DNA of 64,000 nucleotides from Deltaproteobacteria bacterium (GTDB lineage Bacteria; Desulfobacterota; Binatia; UBA1149; JAJCZL01): NCBI GenBank assembly GCA_029262415.1, contig JAJCZL010000046.1, positions 1 to 64,000 on the forward strand, read 5' to 3'. The notes under the pieces were generated by a model, which saw only the letters and a list, made by a program, of their open reading frames with translations, was not told the origin of the DNA and ran no database searches. Positions 1-7,011 of the stretch are shown here, piece after piece (the first letter of the stretch is position 1; each line of letters starts with the position of its first letter). The position numbers were made by a program, and so were the translations under genes.

Positions 1-1
1 T

Positions 2-373
2 TCCGTCACCGGAGAGGTCGCCACCGGAGCGGCGGTCACCAGGGCGGCGCGACCCAGCGGCCGACCGAGCACTAAGCGAACACGCGCGATCCCGGCTGCG
101 ATCCGCCGCGAAGTATGGAGACGCGACGCCGGTCGTTGCACGTTCGTCGATCAACAGGGACGGCGCTGCCGAGCGACAAGCTGCATCGAGTACCATCACG
201 GGATCCCCTACGGCAAAGGCGGCCGCCACGAGGCAGGCAATATTGCGCTGCGTTGCCGGGCCCACAACCAGTATCAGGCAGAGCTGGATTTTGGGCGAAC
301 TTTCATGCTGGGCAAGCGTCACGGCGCGGGCCTACATTCCGCGCGGAATGTTCGGCGGCTGTCCGACGGATGA
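2..373 (+). CDS. HNH endonuclease, 3' part (5' end outside window)
   Basis: The frame is open from base 2 to a TGA at 371-373, about 123 codons, and continues to the left of the window. The translation contains the stretch IRREVWRRDAGRCTF, then CRATSCIEYHHGIPYGKGG, NIALRCRAHNQYQAELDFG. This is the usual layout of an HNH nuclease: an R-x-V-W-x-R-D-x-G-x-C lead-in, a second Cys pair, the HH of the beta-beta-alpha-metal core, and a final C-R-x-H-N-x-x-x-A-E. The protein would be a metal-dependent DNA endonuclease, of the multicopy kind often found with an N-terminal DUF222-like region; that region is not visible here. Its last codons run through a perfect 18-bp palindrome that also marks the dispersed repeats elsewhere in the window. 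Other frames over this stretch are shadows. Confidence 0.85.
   Translation, partial: SVTGEVATGAAVTRAARPSGRPSTKRTRAIPAAIRREVWRRDAGRCTFVDQQGRRCRATSCIEYHHGIPYGKGGRHEAGNIALRCRAHNQYQAELDFGRTFMLGKRHGAGLHSARNVRRLSDG
334..351. repeat. 18-bp palindrome ACATTCCGCGCGGAATGT
   Basis: A perfect 18-bp palindrome inside the 3' end of the HNH gene, where it codes for part of LHSARNV. The same palindrome (one copy with a single change) is the core of the three dispersed 141-bp repeats at 31797, 54243 and 61734. Confidence 0.85.
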
Positions 374-427
374 CGCTTGGTGGATGACGCTTGATGGTGT
401 CGGCGCCTGGGGAACTGCACGGGAGCA

Positions 428-566
428 CGCTTGGTGGTATCGGTACCTGCGAAGCTGCTACGGAAGTGCGCCTGGTGGTATTGGCACCTGCGAAGCTGCT
501 ACGGAAGTGCGCTTGGTGGTATTGGCACCTGCGAAGCTGCTACGGAAGTGCGCTTGGTGGTGTCGG
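428..566. repeat. 41-bp tandem repeat, about 3.4 copies
   Basis: Units begin at 428, 469, 510 and 551, each starting CGCTTGGTGGTAT/CGCCTGGTGGTAT; the last copy is cut off after about 16 bases. Shorter pieces of the unit (GACGCTTGGTGG, GACGCTTGATGG) precede it from about 372. The unit length is not a multiple of three, so all three forward frames read the same peptide in rotation. This argues for a non-coding minisatellite-type array and against the overlapping ORFs there. No unique spacers separate the units, so it is not a CRISPR array. From 567 to 709 I see no gene, only a second small duplication (17 bp, TTCTTCGATGGCCTTCTT, copies near 568 and 586). Confidence 0.85.
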
Positions 567-709
567 ATTCTTCGATGGCCTTCTTTCTTCGACGGCCTTC
601 TTATGTGGGCGGTCGAGACACTTCACCCCGCTCTGGTGCGACAATCCCAACCGGCACGACCGACAAAGACCTGCAGCCTTCGAGGATCTGCAGCCCTCAA
701 AGACCTGCA

Positions 710-717
710 ACGTTTAC
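710..717 (+). repeat. Left target-site duplication ACGTTTAC
   Basis: Eight bases directly outside the left terminal inverted repeat. They recur in the same orientation at 4857-4864, directly outside the right terminal repeat. An 8-bp duplication is the length generated by IS1595-family transposases. Confidence 0.9.
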
Positions 718-741
718 GGTGAGTGTGTACTTGATGAAAAC
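718..741 (+). repeat. Left terminal inverted repeat of transposon
   Basis: 24 bp starting GG and identical, in reverse complement, to 4833-4856. No further pairing extends inward beyond the final AAAAC. Confidence 0.92.
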
Positions 742-785
742 TCGTATGTAGGGGCTCTGCACTTGAGTGCGATAAAGTAGCGGTT

Positions 786-974
786 CTACTTCTTGGCGGG
801 TTTCTTTGGCGGGTCGCCGGGCTGCCAATCGGGCGGCATCGCGGGCTTGCGTAGGGCACGCTTCACCAACCCTTCCCAGTCGGGGTCATCAGATTTCACC
901 CGGTCTGGTTCTGGGCCTGGGGGACTCGACGGCACACCTGCCTTAGTCGGTGTCTGATTCTTCCCTCTGGGCAC
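786..974 (-). CDS. Small hypothetical protein, transposon cargo
   Basis: 62 residues, Pro- and Lys-rich, with the central segment DPDWEGLVKRALRKPAMPPD and a basic PPKKPAKK tail. It starts inside the last codons of the winged-helix gene (32-bp overlap), so the two are probably co-transcribed and translationally coupled. No domain is recognised. The composition (charged, low complexity at both ends, one amphipathic helix in the middle) fits a small partner or regulatory peptide, but that is inference. It is the last gene before the left end of the element. Confidence 0.5.
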   Translation of the reverse strand: MPRGKNQTPTKAGVPSSPPGPEPDRVKSDDPDWEGLVKRALRKPAMPPDWQPGDPPKKPAKK

Positions 975-1755
975 GAAGTTCCCCTAACTCATCGTCGAGC
1001 TGATCCAAGCGCCTGTCACGTCCTTGGTACTCTCGTTCAGCATCAGCGCACTCCTGATCCGGATACGCATCTTTCGCCGTCTCTAGGTATTTCTCCAGCT
1101 TTTGTATGCATTGCTGGGTGACGACACCACGGAACGCTAAGCTAACACTGCAATCAGGAGAAAGCCTGTAGGTTGCGCTTTCGCTCACTTGGTCGCTCGG
1201 GGGCACGGGCGGCGTAGAAAAAGCCGGTACTGAATCACTTTCCGTTTTGTTCACTTGTCCGTCTACGTCCTTGTTAGAGTCGGAGTTAGAGTAGCCGACA
1301 TCTCGGAGTTCTTCAAGGCGAAATGTTTCTCGAAACGCCTTTACGCACGCCTTCGCTCCGGCCTGAGAGAAGCACTTCTCGGCGACCAGGTGGGCCGTTA
1401 GCGTTGAATCTGATGCGCTGCCATGGGTCTTACGGAGTTCTCGAAACAGGGCCGGAGCGAGGCCAGCTTCCACTATCGCCTGGGCGCGTTCTTTTGATCC
1501 AGCGGGGTAGGTGAGCGCCTTAATAGCGCGGTCCGAGATCCGGAGCCCATTGCCTGCACTCTCTACCAGTCCATACTTCCGTAAACCGGCAACGCGAGTC
1601 CGCGCCGGGCCACTGGCACTCTTATAGCCGAGCGCTACACACATCTGTTCGATCGGCAGCGCTGTGCGTTCGTCGGAGTCGAAAATCAGCTTCGCATCCG
1701 CCAATGCTTTCGGGAGCGAGACCTGTGGGTAATTGGGGCTTCGAGTCTTAGCCAT
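943..1755 (-). CDS. Winged-helix-like protein, transposon cargo
   Basis: 270 residues. Residues about 10-95 (ALADAKLIFDSDERTALP, then GYKSASGPARTRVAGLRKYGLVE, ISDRAIKALTYP) look like a winged-helix/DUF5343-type DNA-binding domain: a short helix, a recognition helix following S-G-P-A, a Gly-rich wing and a second helix. Residues about 150-195 are a Ser/Asp/Pro-rich linker. Residues 195-235 (ATYRLSPDCSVSLAFRGVV...) form a short beta-rich segment often seen at the C-terminus of such mobile-element proteins. The end is a charged coiled coil. The likely role is DNA binding, perhaps regulation of the element, but no function is shown. It has its own promoter, and the start codon follows the -10 region by only about five bases. 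Confidence 0.7.
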   Translation of the reverse strand: MAKTRSPNYPQVSLPKALADAKLIFDSDERTALPIEQMCVALGYKSASGPARTRVAGLRKYGLVESAGNGLRISDRAIKALTYPAGSKERAQAIVEAGLAPALFRELRKTHGSASDSTLTAHLVAEKCFSQAGAKACVKAFRETFRLEELRDVGYSNSDSNKDVDGQVNKTESDSVPAFSTPPVPPSDQVSESATYRLSPDCSVSLAFRGVVTQQCIQKLEKYLETAKDAYPDQECADAEREYQGRDRRLDQLDDELGELRAQREESDTD

Positions 1756-1760
1756 GGAGT

Positions 1761-1791
1761 ATTACTAGCACCCATTGAGTTAATTTGTCAA
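1761..1791 (-). promoter_or_regulatory. Putative promoter of the winged-helix gene
   Basis: On the minus strand a perfect -35 box TTGACA (1786-1791) is followed by a -10-like TAGTAAT (1761-1767). The ATG lies only five bases further on, with no room for a ribosome binding site, so the transcript would be nearly leaderless. The -10 match is weak. Confidence 0.45.
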
Positions 1792-2035
1792 GTTGCGCCC
1801 AACATCGGTGAGTTGTTTTTTGCCTTACAGCCTAAAAACGCCTTGACGAAACGCCTCGGGTGTGGTTTTCTATCGGAACCCATCGATGCCGGGGACGACG
1901 GAGGCCCACGCGATGGAAGAGGATTTAGGATGAGAAGAGAAAAAGGGCTGGCTCAGCGGCCCACCAAAAAGCAACAGCCAGGTGACCGCTCGTTACGTTG
2001 TCAACCTGGCCGTTGGCCTGAGACCCCCCCCTTTT

Positions 2036-2101
2036 GGGGGTGTATGGTAGACCCAGGGCGTTGGAGTCTTTCGGTCGGGGGTTCGATTCCCCCCATCTCC
2101 A
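2036..2101 (+). ncRNA. tRNA-like / tmRNA-end-like sequence
   Basis: The 3' part GTCTTTCGGTCGGGGG, TTCGATT, CCCCC, CATCTCCA has the form of a tmRNA 3' end: a TTTCGG(A/T)C lead-in, a T-arm of five G-C pairs closed by TTCGATT, then the 3' acceptor strand. The 5' GGGGGTG at 2036-2042 can pair with CATCTCC (two G-U pairs) to make a 7-bp acceptor stem. Only about 34 bases lie between stem and T-arm, with no clear D-stem and a poor anticodon stem. It is therefore neither a full tmRNA nor a normal tRNA; CCA is not encoded (the next bases are GAG). It could be an internally deleted ssrA, a degraded tRNA, or an attachment-site relic. GGGGG can also pair with the C-run at 2024-2031. The rest of 1792-2187 shows no gene. 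Confidence 0.5.
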
Positions 2102-2187
2102 GAGGGATTCCCGCAGCCGTGCGCAACAGCGTACACCGACGGAAAGGCTACGTCCACCGTCGGCTGACCTCTAGGAGTTAGTAGATT

Positions 2188-2379
2188 ATGACAAGGAAAC
2201 GACCAACAAGTGGACCAAAGACGAGGCCGATAGGCCGAGACTCAAAAACGGGCGAGTTCATCCCGGTGGCTGAAGCCCGCCGCCGCCCCGCAACTACGTT
2301 AGTAGAGCGGGTGCCTAAGCCTGGCTACGGAGATACCGGCAGTGGCCGCAAGCCGACGGGAGGTCGGAAAAAAGGCTAG
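2188..2379 (+). CDS. Small basic hypothetical protein, transposon cargo
   Basis: 63 residues, strongly basic, with the core RDSKTGEFIPVAEARRRPAT followed by TLVERVPKPGYGDTGSGR. Small proteins with an R-D-S-K-T-G-x-F-x-x-x-x-x-A...P-x-T-T-x-x-E-x-V core are common hypothetical proteins in Proteobacteria and on mobile DNA; their function is unknown. An AGGAG at 2172-2176 lies upstream of the ATG with somewhat long spacing. It reads toward, and overlaps by four bases, the converging 84-residue gene. The disordered, basic sequence would suit a nucleic-acid-associated peptide, but that is inference. Confidence 0.65.
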   Translation: MTRKRPTSGPKTRPIGRDSKTGEFIPVAEARRRPATTLVERVPKPGYGDTGSGRKPTGGRKKG

Positions 2380-2630
2380 CGGCTCGCTAGCTCCCTAACA
2401 TCGACAATGGCGGCCTCGGGGATACTGAGGTCGCCGTTGCCGTAGGGCGATGTGCCGACCGACTCGTCTCCACTTATATGGGGCACGATCACTTTGTAGC
2501 CGTTGCCCTCGGTGAGCAGCCAGCCTACGGAGCGACACCGAACAGACTCGCCATCCTCTTTGATCTCACTGAGTTTGCGCCATCCGTCGCCGCTGTGGGA
2601 ATCCAACCACTCGATCATGACGAGCTTCAT
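2376..2630 (-). CDS. Hypothetical protein coupled to transposase
   Basis: 84 residues, acidic, beginning MKLVMIEWLDSHSGDGWRKL and continuing with a short beta-rich pattern (VRCRSVGWLLTEGNGYKVIVPHISGD). The ATG overlaps the transposase stop (ATGA, 2627-2630), so the two genes form an operon. Sequences of the type EWxDSxxxxGW...GWLLxEDxxxxxVxPH are common in phage and plasmid hypothetical proteins; I recognise the type but know no function. The coupling to the transposase makes a role in transposition or its control possible, though unproven. Confidence 0.7.
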   Translation of the reverse strand: MKLVMIEWLDSHSGDGWRKLSEIKEDGESVRCRSVGWLLTEGNGYKVIVPHISGDESVGTSPYGNGDLSIPEAAIVDVRELASR

Positions 2631-3634
2631 CCTGCCTCCGTTCCGTAGCGATAGCGCAGCCGTTTGCCATCTGCTGCTTTGAGGACACTCGCTACTCGTT
2701 GTCCGTCACTTAGATGTCGTCGGCTGTACCGGAACTCAAACTCGCTCACGTACCTGTGCAGGTGCTCCCGGCTAACAGCGTGAAAGGTGCCGTTCAGGCC
2801 GCGCTTTAGCAGGGAGAAAAACCCCTCGACCGTGTTCGTCGTCACGTCGCCACGACCGTATTCCTTGCGTGTATGCTGCACCGTTTCGTGACTTGCATAG
2901 TCTTTTCCGATGGAGTGATAAGCCCGCAATTCATCGGTCATAAGGCGCGCCGACAATGCAATATGGCCGTCCATTACCGCCCTTAGGGTCTTGGAGGTGA
3001 CTTCGGTGACGACGCGAGCGCGAACACGGCCCCCGCGCTCAACCATGGCCACAACCGGAGTTTTCTCGTTGCGGAGCTTCCCGCGCCAACTCCGCATCAT
3101 CAGGCCGCGTTCGATGTGGCCGTGGGCCGCGCAGAACTTTGGGAACTTCGCATGGCGCGGCTTGCCGCCTATGTATGTCTCGTCAACTTCGACAATACCT
3201 TCGAGCGGCGTTGTGTCCGACCCGTTTGCTGGTGCCATCGCATAGCGAATCCGGTGCATCATGAATAGGGCCGACTTGTAGGAGAGGCCGGTCTGACGCT
3301 TGATTTCCAGGGCCGAGACGCCCTTCTTGCTCGTGCAGGCGCGCCAAAAAGCGTAGCACCAGTGCTGGAGCGGGATGCGGCTTTCCTCGAAGACGGTGCC
3401 AGTACGGACGCTGTACTGCTTCTTGCATCCCCGGCAGCGCCAGCGGAATGAAGCCTCGCGCTCGTCGGTGCCGCGTTTCTTCATTTGGTAAACGTCCTGG
3501 TCGCCACATCGCGGGCAGGCCGGTGTGTCGTCCCAGCGCTGCGCCTCCATGAACTCGACCGCCTTGGTTTCATCGGCGCAGGCCACTGGCAGCGCCGTTA
3601 CGATTTCGTCCTTATCTCCAGCAACCTTAGCCAT
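2627..3634 (-). CDS. IS1595-family transposase (ISXO2-like DDE, zinc ribbon)
   Basis: 335 residues. A zinc ribbon is formed by C40-x2-C43 and C67-x2-C70 (CPRCGD...CRGCKKQY), followed by the typical SVRTGTVFEESRIPLQHW segment and a helix-turn-helix-like region. The ISXO2-like catalytic domain shows VDETYIGG with Asp151, LMTDELRAYH with Asp234, and VTTNTVEGFFSLLKRGLNG with Asn267/Glu270 and Lys277, the DDN(E/K) arrangement of this family. Length is normal and the frame is intact. It should cut and join the terminal inverted repeats of the surrounding element. It is preceded by a strong sigma-70-type promoter with almost no leader, and its stop overlaps the start of the next gene. Confidence 0.93.
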   Translation of the reverse strand: MAKVAGDKDEIVTALPVACADETKAVEFMEAQRWDDTPACPRCGDQDVYQMKKRGTDEREASFRWRCRGCKKQYSVRTGTVFEESRIPLQHWCYAFWRACTSKKGVSALEIKRQTGLSYKSALFMMHRIRYAMAPANGSDTTPLEGIVEVDETYIGGKPRHAKFPKFCAAHGHIERGLMMRSWRGKLRNEKTPVVAMVERGGRVRARVVTEVTSKTLRAVMDGHIALSARLMTDELRAYHSIGKDYASHETVQHTRKEYGRGDVTTNTVEGFFSLLKRGLNGTFHAVSREHLHRYVSEFEFRYSRRHLSDGQRVASVLKAADGKRLRYRYGTEAG

Positions 3635-3641
3635 GTTTGTC

Positions 3642-3670
3642 TTTATACTTGATGCAAATACTTAAGTCAA
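3642..3670 (-). promoter_or_regulatory. Sigma-70-type promoter of the transposase gene
   Basis: On the minus strand: TTGACT (3665-3670), a 17-base spacer, TATAAA (3642-3647), then seven bases to the ATG. Both boxes match the consensus at five of six positions with ideal spacing. The transcript would start at or next to the start codon, so translation is likely leaderless. Confidence 0.75.
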
Positions 3671-3877
3671 TTGCAGTATTAGGTTTGATAAACACAGGAA
3701 CTTGAGTATTCGCTACGGATGTGAGTAGGCTCGCGCAATTATCTGGCACAATGGGAGTGCCAGGGCGTAGAGGTGTATCCGCGGGTATGCACGCAGGATC
3801 GACAGCCGTATTGCAAATTGCTGTTAACAAGTTCGGACGTTCTCATGAGCACCGGACTAGCTGGCGAGGGGCACGGC

Positions 3878-4075
3878 ATGGGCACAATGAGAGAAGCTGA
3901 AAACGAAGTTAGAGACGACGAGCCTCGTCCGATCTACATCGGTGATGAGATTGCCGGCTGTATAGACGACGATACGTACCAGGAGTACAACTACCCGGAC
4001 AACGGTGTGCCGGACCTCGGCACTAAGTCGCTCACGATGGAGACCTCGATTCTGGCCGTTCAACGCGATGGGTAA
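3878..4075 (+). CDS. Small acidic hypothetical protein, transposon cargo
   Basis: 65 residues from an ATG preceded by GAGGGG (3866-3871, six-base spacing). The frame stays open further upstream, to 3773 and 3845, but those starts lack a ribosome binding site. The sequence is acidic (NEVRDDEPRPIYIGDEIAG, then DDDTYQEYNYPDNG) and has no recognised domain. It lies between the divergently transcribed transposase and the 190-residue gene. A small hairpin, CTGGCAC-7-GTGCCAG, occurs at 3743-3763 in its upstream region. Reality of the gene rests only on start context and codon use. Confidence 0.4.
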   Translation: MGTMREAENEVRDDEPRPIYIGDEIAGCIDDDTYQEYNYPDNGVPDLGTKSLTMETSILAVQRDG

Positions 4076-4202
4076 GACCACCAACGCGACCTGACGGATC
4101 GATCTCCCGATAAGACTCCGTATTAAGTTTGCTGCACCCTACTCGGGGGTGTTCGGTTTGTCGCTGTGTTAGGGGTGATCCTCCTGCGGCGAGAGGTATG
4201 GG

Positions 4203-4775
4203 GTGTTTAAGATCACCGGACAGACACTCGCGGAAATCCGCGAGGACTACGGCCAGTTTAAGGTATTCTTCCACGCCTATTCCTGGCATGTCGCTTTCAG
4301 TGGGGCGAAGTTCGTACCAGCAATCTCCGGTCGGCGGCTCCGTGACGCTCATACATTCTGGATCAACGACCTGAAGCGTCTAGCTTTGTCTTTCAAGGAC
4401 ACCGGGCGGACGCCGGACTACTACAAGCAAGCAGCCCATTTAGCGTACTGGTTGCGCCGACAGAATCCGGTCACTAGCTACCGAGACGGATTCAACCCAC
4501 AGGACGGGGGCTCAGATGGCCCAACGGTGCATGAGTCCGAAGTTAGGGAACTGCTACGCAAGTATGGCGGTGAGTTCCTGGCGTTCGACCTCGGCTTCCA
4601 GATTTGTGACTTCTACGAGCGAATGAATCTGACCAATGGCAAGACCGAGCCACCACCAGCCTTCAAACTAGACAGGGATTACATCAACACGATGGTGTAT
4701 TTCTTGAAGACCAAGAACGTCTCCCCGCACGCGCTGTTTCTAGTTTACAAGGCACTCTTCTTCCGAAGATATTAG
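4203..4775 (+). CDS. Hypothetical protein, transposon cargo
   Basis: 190 residues from a GTG start with AGAGG upstream. Sequence features: an N-terminal segment ITGQTLAEIREDYGQFKVFF; a helical region with FWINDLKRLALSFKDTGRTP and AAHLAYWLRRQNPV; a central polar linker; and a C-terminal helical part (LLRKYGGEFLAFDLGFQICDFYERM, then MVYFLKTKNVSPHALFLVYKALFF). No signal peptide or clear membrane segment is seen. I do not recognise a family. It is the last gene before the right end of the element and, with the winged-helix gene, the largest passenger. Confidence 0.7.
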   Translation: MFKITGQTLAEIREDYGQFKVFFHAYSWHVAFSGAKFVPAISGRRLRDAHTFWINDLKRLALSFKDTGRTPDYYKQAAHLAYWLRRQNPVTSYRDGFNPQDGGSDGPTVHESEVRELLRKYGGEFLAFDLGFQICDFYERMNLTNGKTEPPPAFKLDRDYINTMVYFLKTKNVSPHALFLVYKALFFRRY

Positions 4776-4832
4776 GCTAGTCGAATTAGCGGACCTAAAC
4801 TATCCACCCAGGTTGGGGTCCTGCCTCTTTCC

Positions 4833-4856
4833 GTTTTCATCAAGTACACACTCACC
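4833..4856 (-). repeat. Right terminal inverted repeat of transposon
   Basis: Exact reverse complement of 718-741 over 24 bp. Confidence 0.92.
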
Positions 4857-4864
4857 ACGTTTAC
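4857..4864 (+). repeat. Right target-site duplication ACGTTTAC
   Basis: Direct repeat of 710-717. Beyond it, 4865-4985 contains no gene but has an inverted repeat ATTGCCGG (4914-4921) / CCGGCAAT (4961-4968), upstream of the sigma-54 promoter, where an enhancer-binding protein site would be expected. Confidence 0.9.
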
Positions 4865-4985
4865 TTATCGAAAGGATCGTATATCTGGATAGCTAGCTGC
4901 CTTTTGGGTGGGCATTGCCGGGTTCGTGGGCAGACCATCGCCGCAAATTGTCAGGAAAAACCGGCAATGAGCCCCGCACTCGCCC

Positions 4986-5001
4986 TGGCACCTCCCTTGC
5001 A
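4986..5001 (+). promoter_or_regulatory. Sigma-54 promoter of glnBA
   Basis: TGGCAC-CTCCC-TTGCA matches the -24/-12 consensus (TGGCAC-N5-TTGCW) exactly, with the GG and GC invariant doublets in place. It lies about 140 bp upstream of glnB. Sigma-54/NtrC control of nitrogen assimilation genes is well established. The transposon end is only 130 bp upstream, so any activator sites further out have been displaced. Confidence 0.88.
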
Positions 5002-5128
5002 ATCATTCGGGCGGCACGGTTGTCCTTACGGAGGCCGGCTCGGCGGGAGGCATAGCCCTCAACGCCGCTTTACAGGCCGGGCGTTTCGCCTAGGATACGC
5101 GGCTTGTTCGGTGGCCCCGCCTATCTAA

Positions 5129-5482
<354 letters not shown>

Positions 5483-5494
5483 ACAGAGCGCTTC

Positions 5495-5516
5495 GAACGC
5501 GTGGCGCCACGCGTTC
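5495..5516. other. 22-bp perfect palindrome between glnB and glnA
   Basis: GAACGCGTGGC followed by its exact reverse complement; as RNA it forms an 11-bp stem (about 9 bp with a tetraloop). No T-run follows, so it is not a full terminator. It could be an mRNA-stabilising or attenuating hairpin that sets the glnB:glnA ratio. Confidence 0.6.
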
Positions 5517-5542
5517 AGAGAACCATCAGGAGGAAGTTTTCA

Positions 5543-6955
5543 ATGACGCCCAAAGAGGTAATGGAGTTCGCCAAGAAGCACAACGTCGAAATGGTGGACT
5601 ACAAGTTTTGCGATTTTCCCGGAACTTGGCAGCACTTCACCACGCCGACCAGCGAACTCGAAGATGCGGTTTTCGATGAGGGTCTCGGCTTTGACGGATC
5701 CTCGATTCGCGGCTGGCAGGCCATCCACAACTCCGACATGCTGGTGGTGCCGGATCCTAAAACGGCCGTCATCGATCCGTTCATGGAGAAGCCGACGCTG
5801 TCGCTGATCTGCGACATCGAAGACCCGATCACGCGCGAGAGGTACTCTCGCGACCCTCGTAACATCGCGCGCAAAGCGATGGCTTACCTCGAGTCGACCG
5901 GCATCGGCGACACCGCCTACTTCGGCCCGGAACCCGAGTTCTTCATCTTCGACTCGGTTCGTTTCGACCAGACCCAGAACTCCGGCTTCTACGAACTCGA
6001 TTCGGTCGAGGGCAACTGGAACACCGGCGAGGACGGCGGCCAGAACCTCGGTCACAAACCGCGTTACAAAGAAGGTTACTTCCCGGTTCCGCCGACCGAC
6101 AGCCAACAAGACATACGTACCGACATGGTGCAGGCGATGGAGGCCGTCGGCCTTCGCGTGGAGAAACACCACCACGAAGTCGCGACCGCCGGCCAGGCCG
6201 AGATCGATCTACGCTTCTTGCCGATGGTCGAGATGGGCGACGCACTGATGTGGTACAAGTACTGCGTCAAGAACGTCGCTCGCCAACACGGTCGCACTGC
6301 GACGTTCATGCCTAAACCGCTGTTCATGGACAACGGCACCGGCATGCACACGCACCAATCCATCTGGAAGGGCGGCAAGCCTCTGTTCGCCGGCGACGGC
6401 TACGGCGGCATGTCGGAAATGGCGATGCACTACATTGCCGGAATCCTGCAGCACGCCCCGGCGATCTGCGCGTACACAAACCCGACCACCAACAGCTACC
6501 GCCGTTTGGTGCCGGGCTTCGAGGCGCCGGTCAACCTGGCTTACTCGAGCCGTAACCGTTCGGCCTCGGTGCGCATCCCGATGTACTCGCCCTCACCCAA
6601 AGCCAAGCGCATCGAAGTCCGCTTCCCGGATCCGAGCTGCAACGGCTACTTGGCCTTCGCGGTCATGCTGATGGCGGGTCTCGACGGGATCGAGCGCAAG
6701 CTCGATCCCGGTGCGGCACTCGACAAGGACATCTACTCGCTCTCGAGGGCCGATTTGAAAGATGTCCCGAGCGTTCCCGGGTCGCTCGAGGGCGCGCTCG
6801 ACGCGCTCCAAGCCGACCACGAGTTCATGCTGCGCGGCGACGTGTTCACGCAAGACGTCGTCGATACCTGGATCGCCTACAAGTACGACCGCGAAGTCGA
6901 TGCGATGCGGCTGCGTCCGCATCCTTACGAGTTCGCCCTGTACTACGACGCCTAA
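5543..6955 (+). CDS. glnA: Glutamine synthetase, type I
   Basis: 470 residues, ATG preceded by AGGAGGAA (5528-5535). It makes glutamine from glutamate, ammonia and ATP as a dodecamer in the cytoplasm. It carries the GSI signatures: FDGSSIRGW near the N-terminus, the PEPEFFIFD metal/glutamate site, [13 protein letters not shown]-binding His motif, [18 protein letters not shown] and the NRSASVRIP segment. Tyr398 in KDIYSL is at the position adenylylated in the beta-type enzymes, fitting control by a GlnE/P-II cascade. It is the second gene of the glnBA operon, followed by a strong terminator. Confidence 0.98.
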   Translation: MTPKEVMEFAKKHNVEMVDYKFCDFPGTWQHFTTPTSELEDAVFDEGLGFDGSSIRGWQAIHNSDMLVVPDPKTAVIDPFMEKPTLSLICDIEDPITRERYSRDPRNIARKAMAYLESTGIGDTAYFGPEPEFFIFDSVRFDQTQNSGFYELDSVEGNWNTGEDGGQNLGHKPRYKEGYFPVPPTDSQQDIRTDMVQAMEAVGLRVEKHHHEVATAGQAEIDLRFLPMVEMGDALMWYKYCVKNVARQHGRTATFMPKPLFMDNGTGMHTHQSIWKGGKPLFAGDGYGGMSEMAMHYIAGILQHAPAICAYTNPTTNSYRRLVPGFEAPVNLAYSSRNRSASVRIPMYSPSPKAKRIEVRFPDPSCNGYLAFAVMLMAGLDGIERKLDPGAALDKDIYSLSRADLKDVPSVPGSLEGALDALQADHEFMLRGDVFTQDVVDTWIAYKYDREVDAMRLRPHPYEFALYYDA

Positions 6956-6961
6956 ACAGAA

Positions 6962-6996
6962 AAGGGGGCAGGTAGTTCGCTACCTGCCCCCTTTTA
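6962..6996. terminator. Bidirectional terminator after glnA
   Basis: GGGGGCAGGTAG-TTCG-CTACCTGCCCCC: a perfect 12-bp stem with a UUCG tetraloop, flanked by AAAA on the left and TTTT on the right. It therefore serves glnA (+) and the converging OmpA-like gene (-). Confidence 0.95.
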
Positions 6997-7011
6997 CTTC
7001 CCGCCCGCCCG

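Larger units (their letters stand above)
718..4856. mobile_element. IS1595-family transposon with passenger genes (4139 bp)
   Basis: The element is bounded by perfect 24-bp inverted repeats (718-741 and 4833-4856, beginning GGTGAGTGTGTACTTGATGA) and flanked by a perfect 8-bp direct repeat ACGTTTAC. It contains one transposase gene of the IS1595 (ISXO2-like DDE, zinc-ribbon) family on the minus strand. It also holds at least five other ORFs: a 62-residue and a 270-residue protein at the left, 63- and 84-residue proteins in the middle, and 65- and 190-residue proteins at the right. There is also a tRNA-like/tmRNA-end-like sequence at 2036-2101. Perfect ends and target duplication suggest a recent, intact insertion. 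IS1595-family elements with passenger genes are known, but I do not recognise this gene set. The insertion lies just upstream of the glnBA promoter and separates it from the repeat-rich DNA to the left. Confidence 0.9.

Noticed and set aside
428-566. CRISPR array
   Set aside because: Units abut directly with no unique spacers, and no cas genes are in the window.
243-780. Overlapping ORFs of 106-159 codons through the 41-bp repeats
   Set aside because: All three frames read the same rotating peptide because the unit is not a multiple of three; no start context; the real gene here is the HNH frame ending at 373.
3627-3830. 67-codon minus-strand ORF upstream of the transposase
   Set aside because: It covers the transposase promoter and has no ribosome binding site or recognisable sequence.
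718-4856. Composite transposon made of two IS copies
   Set aside because: Only one transposase gene and one pair of inverted ends are present; the element is a single unit with passengers.
4904-5128. 74-codon ORF upstream of glnB
   Set aside because: It runs across the sigma-54 promoter and the glnB leader and shows no protein-like features.
5540-6175. 211-codon antisense ORF in glnA
   Set aside because: Mirror frame of a strongly conserved gene in GC-rich DNA; no start signal.
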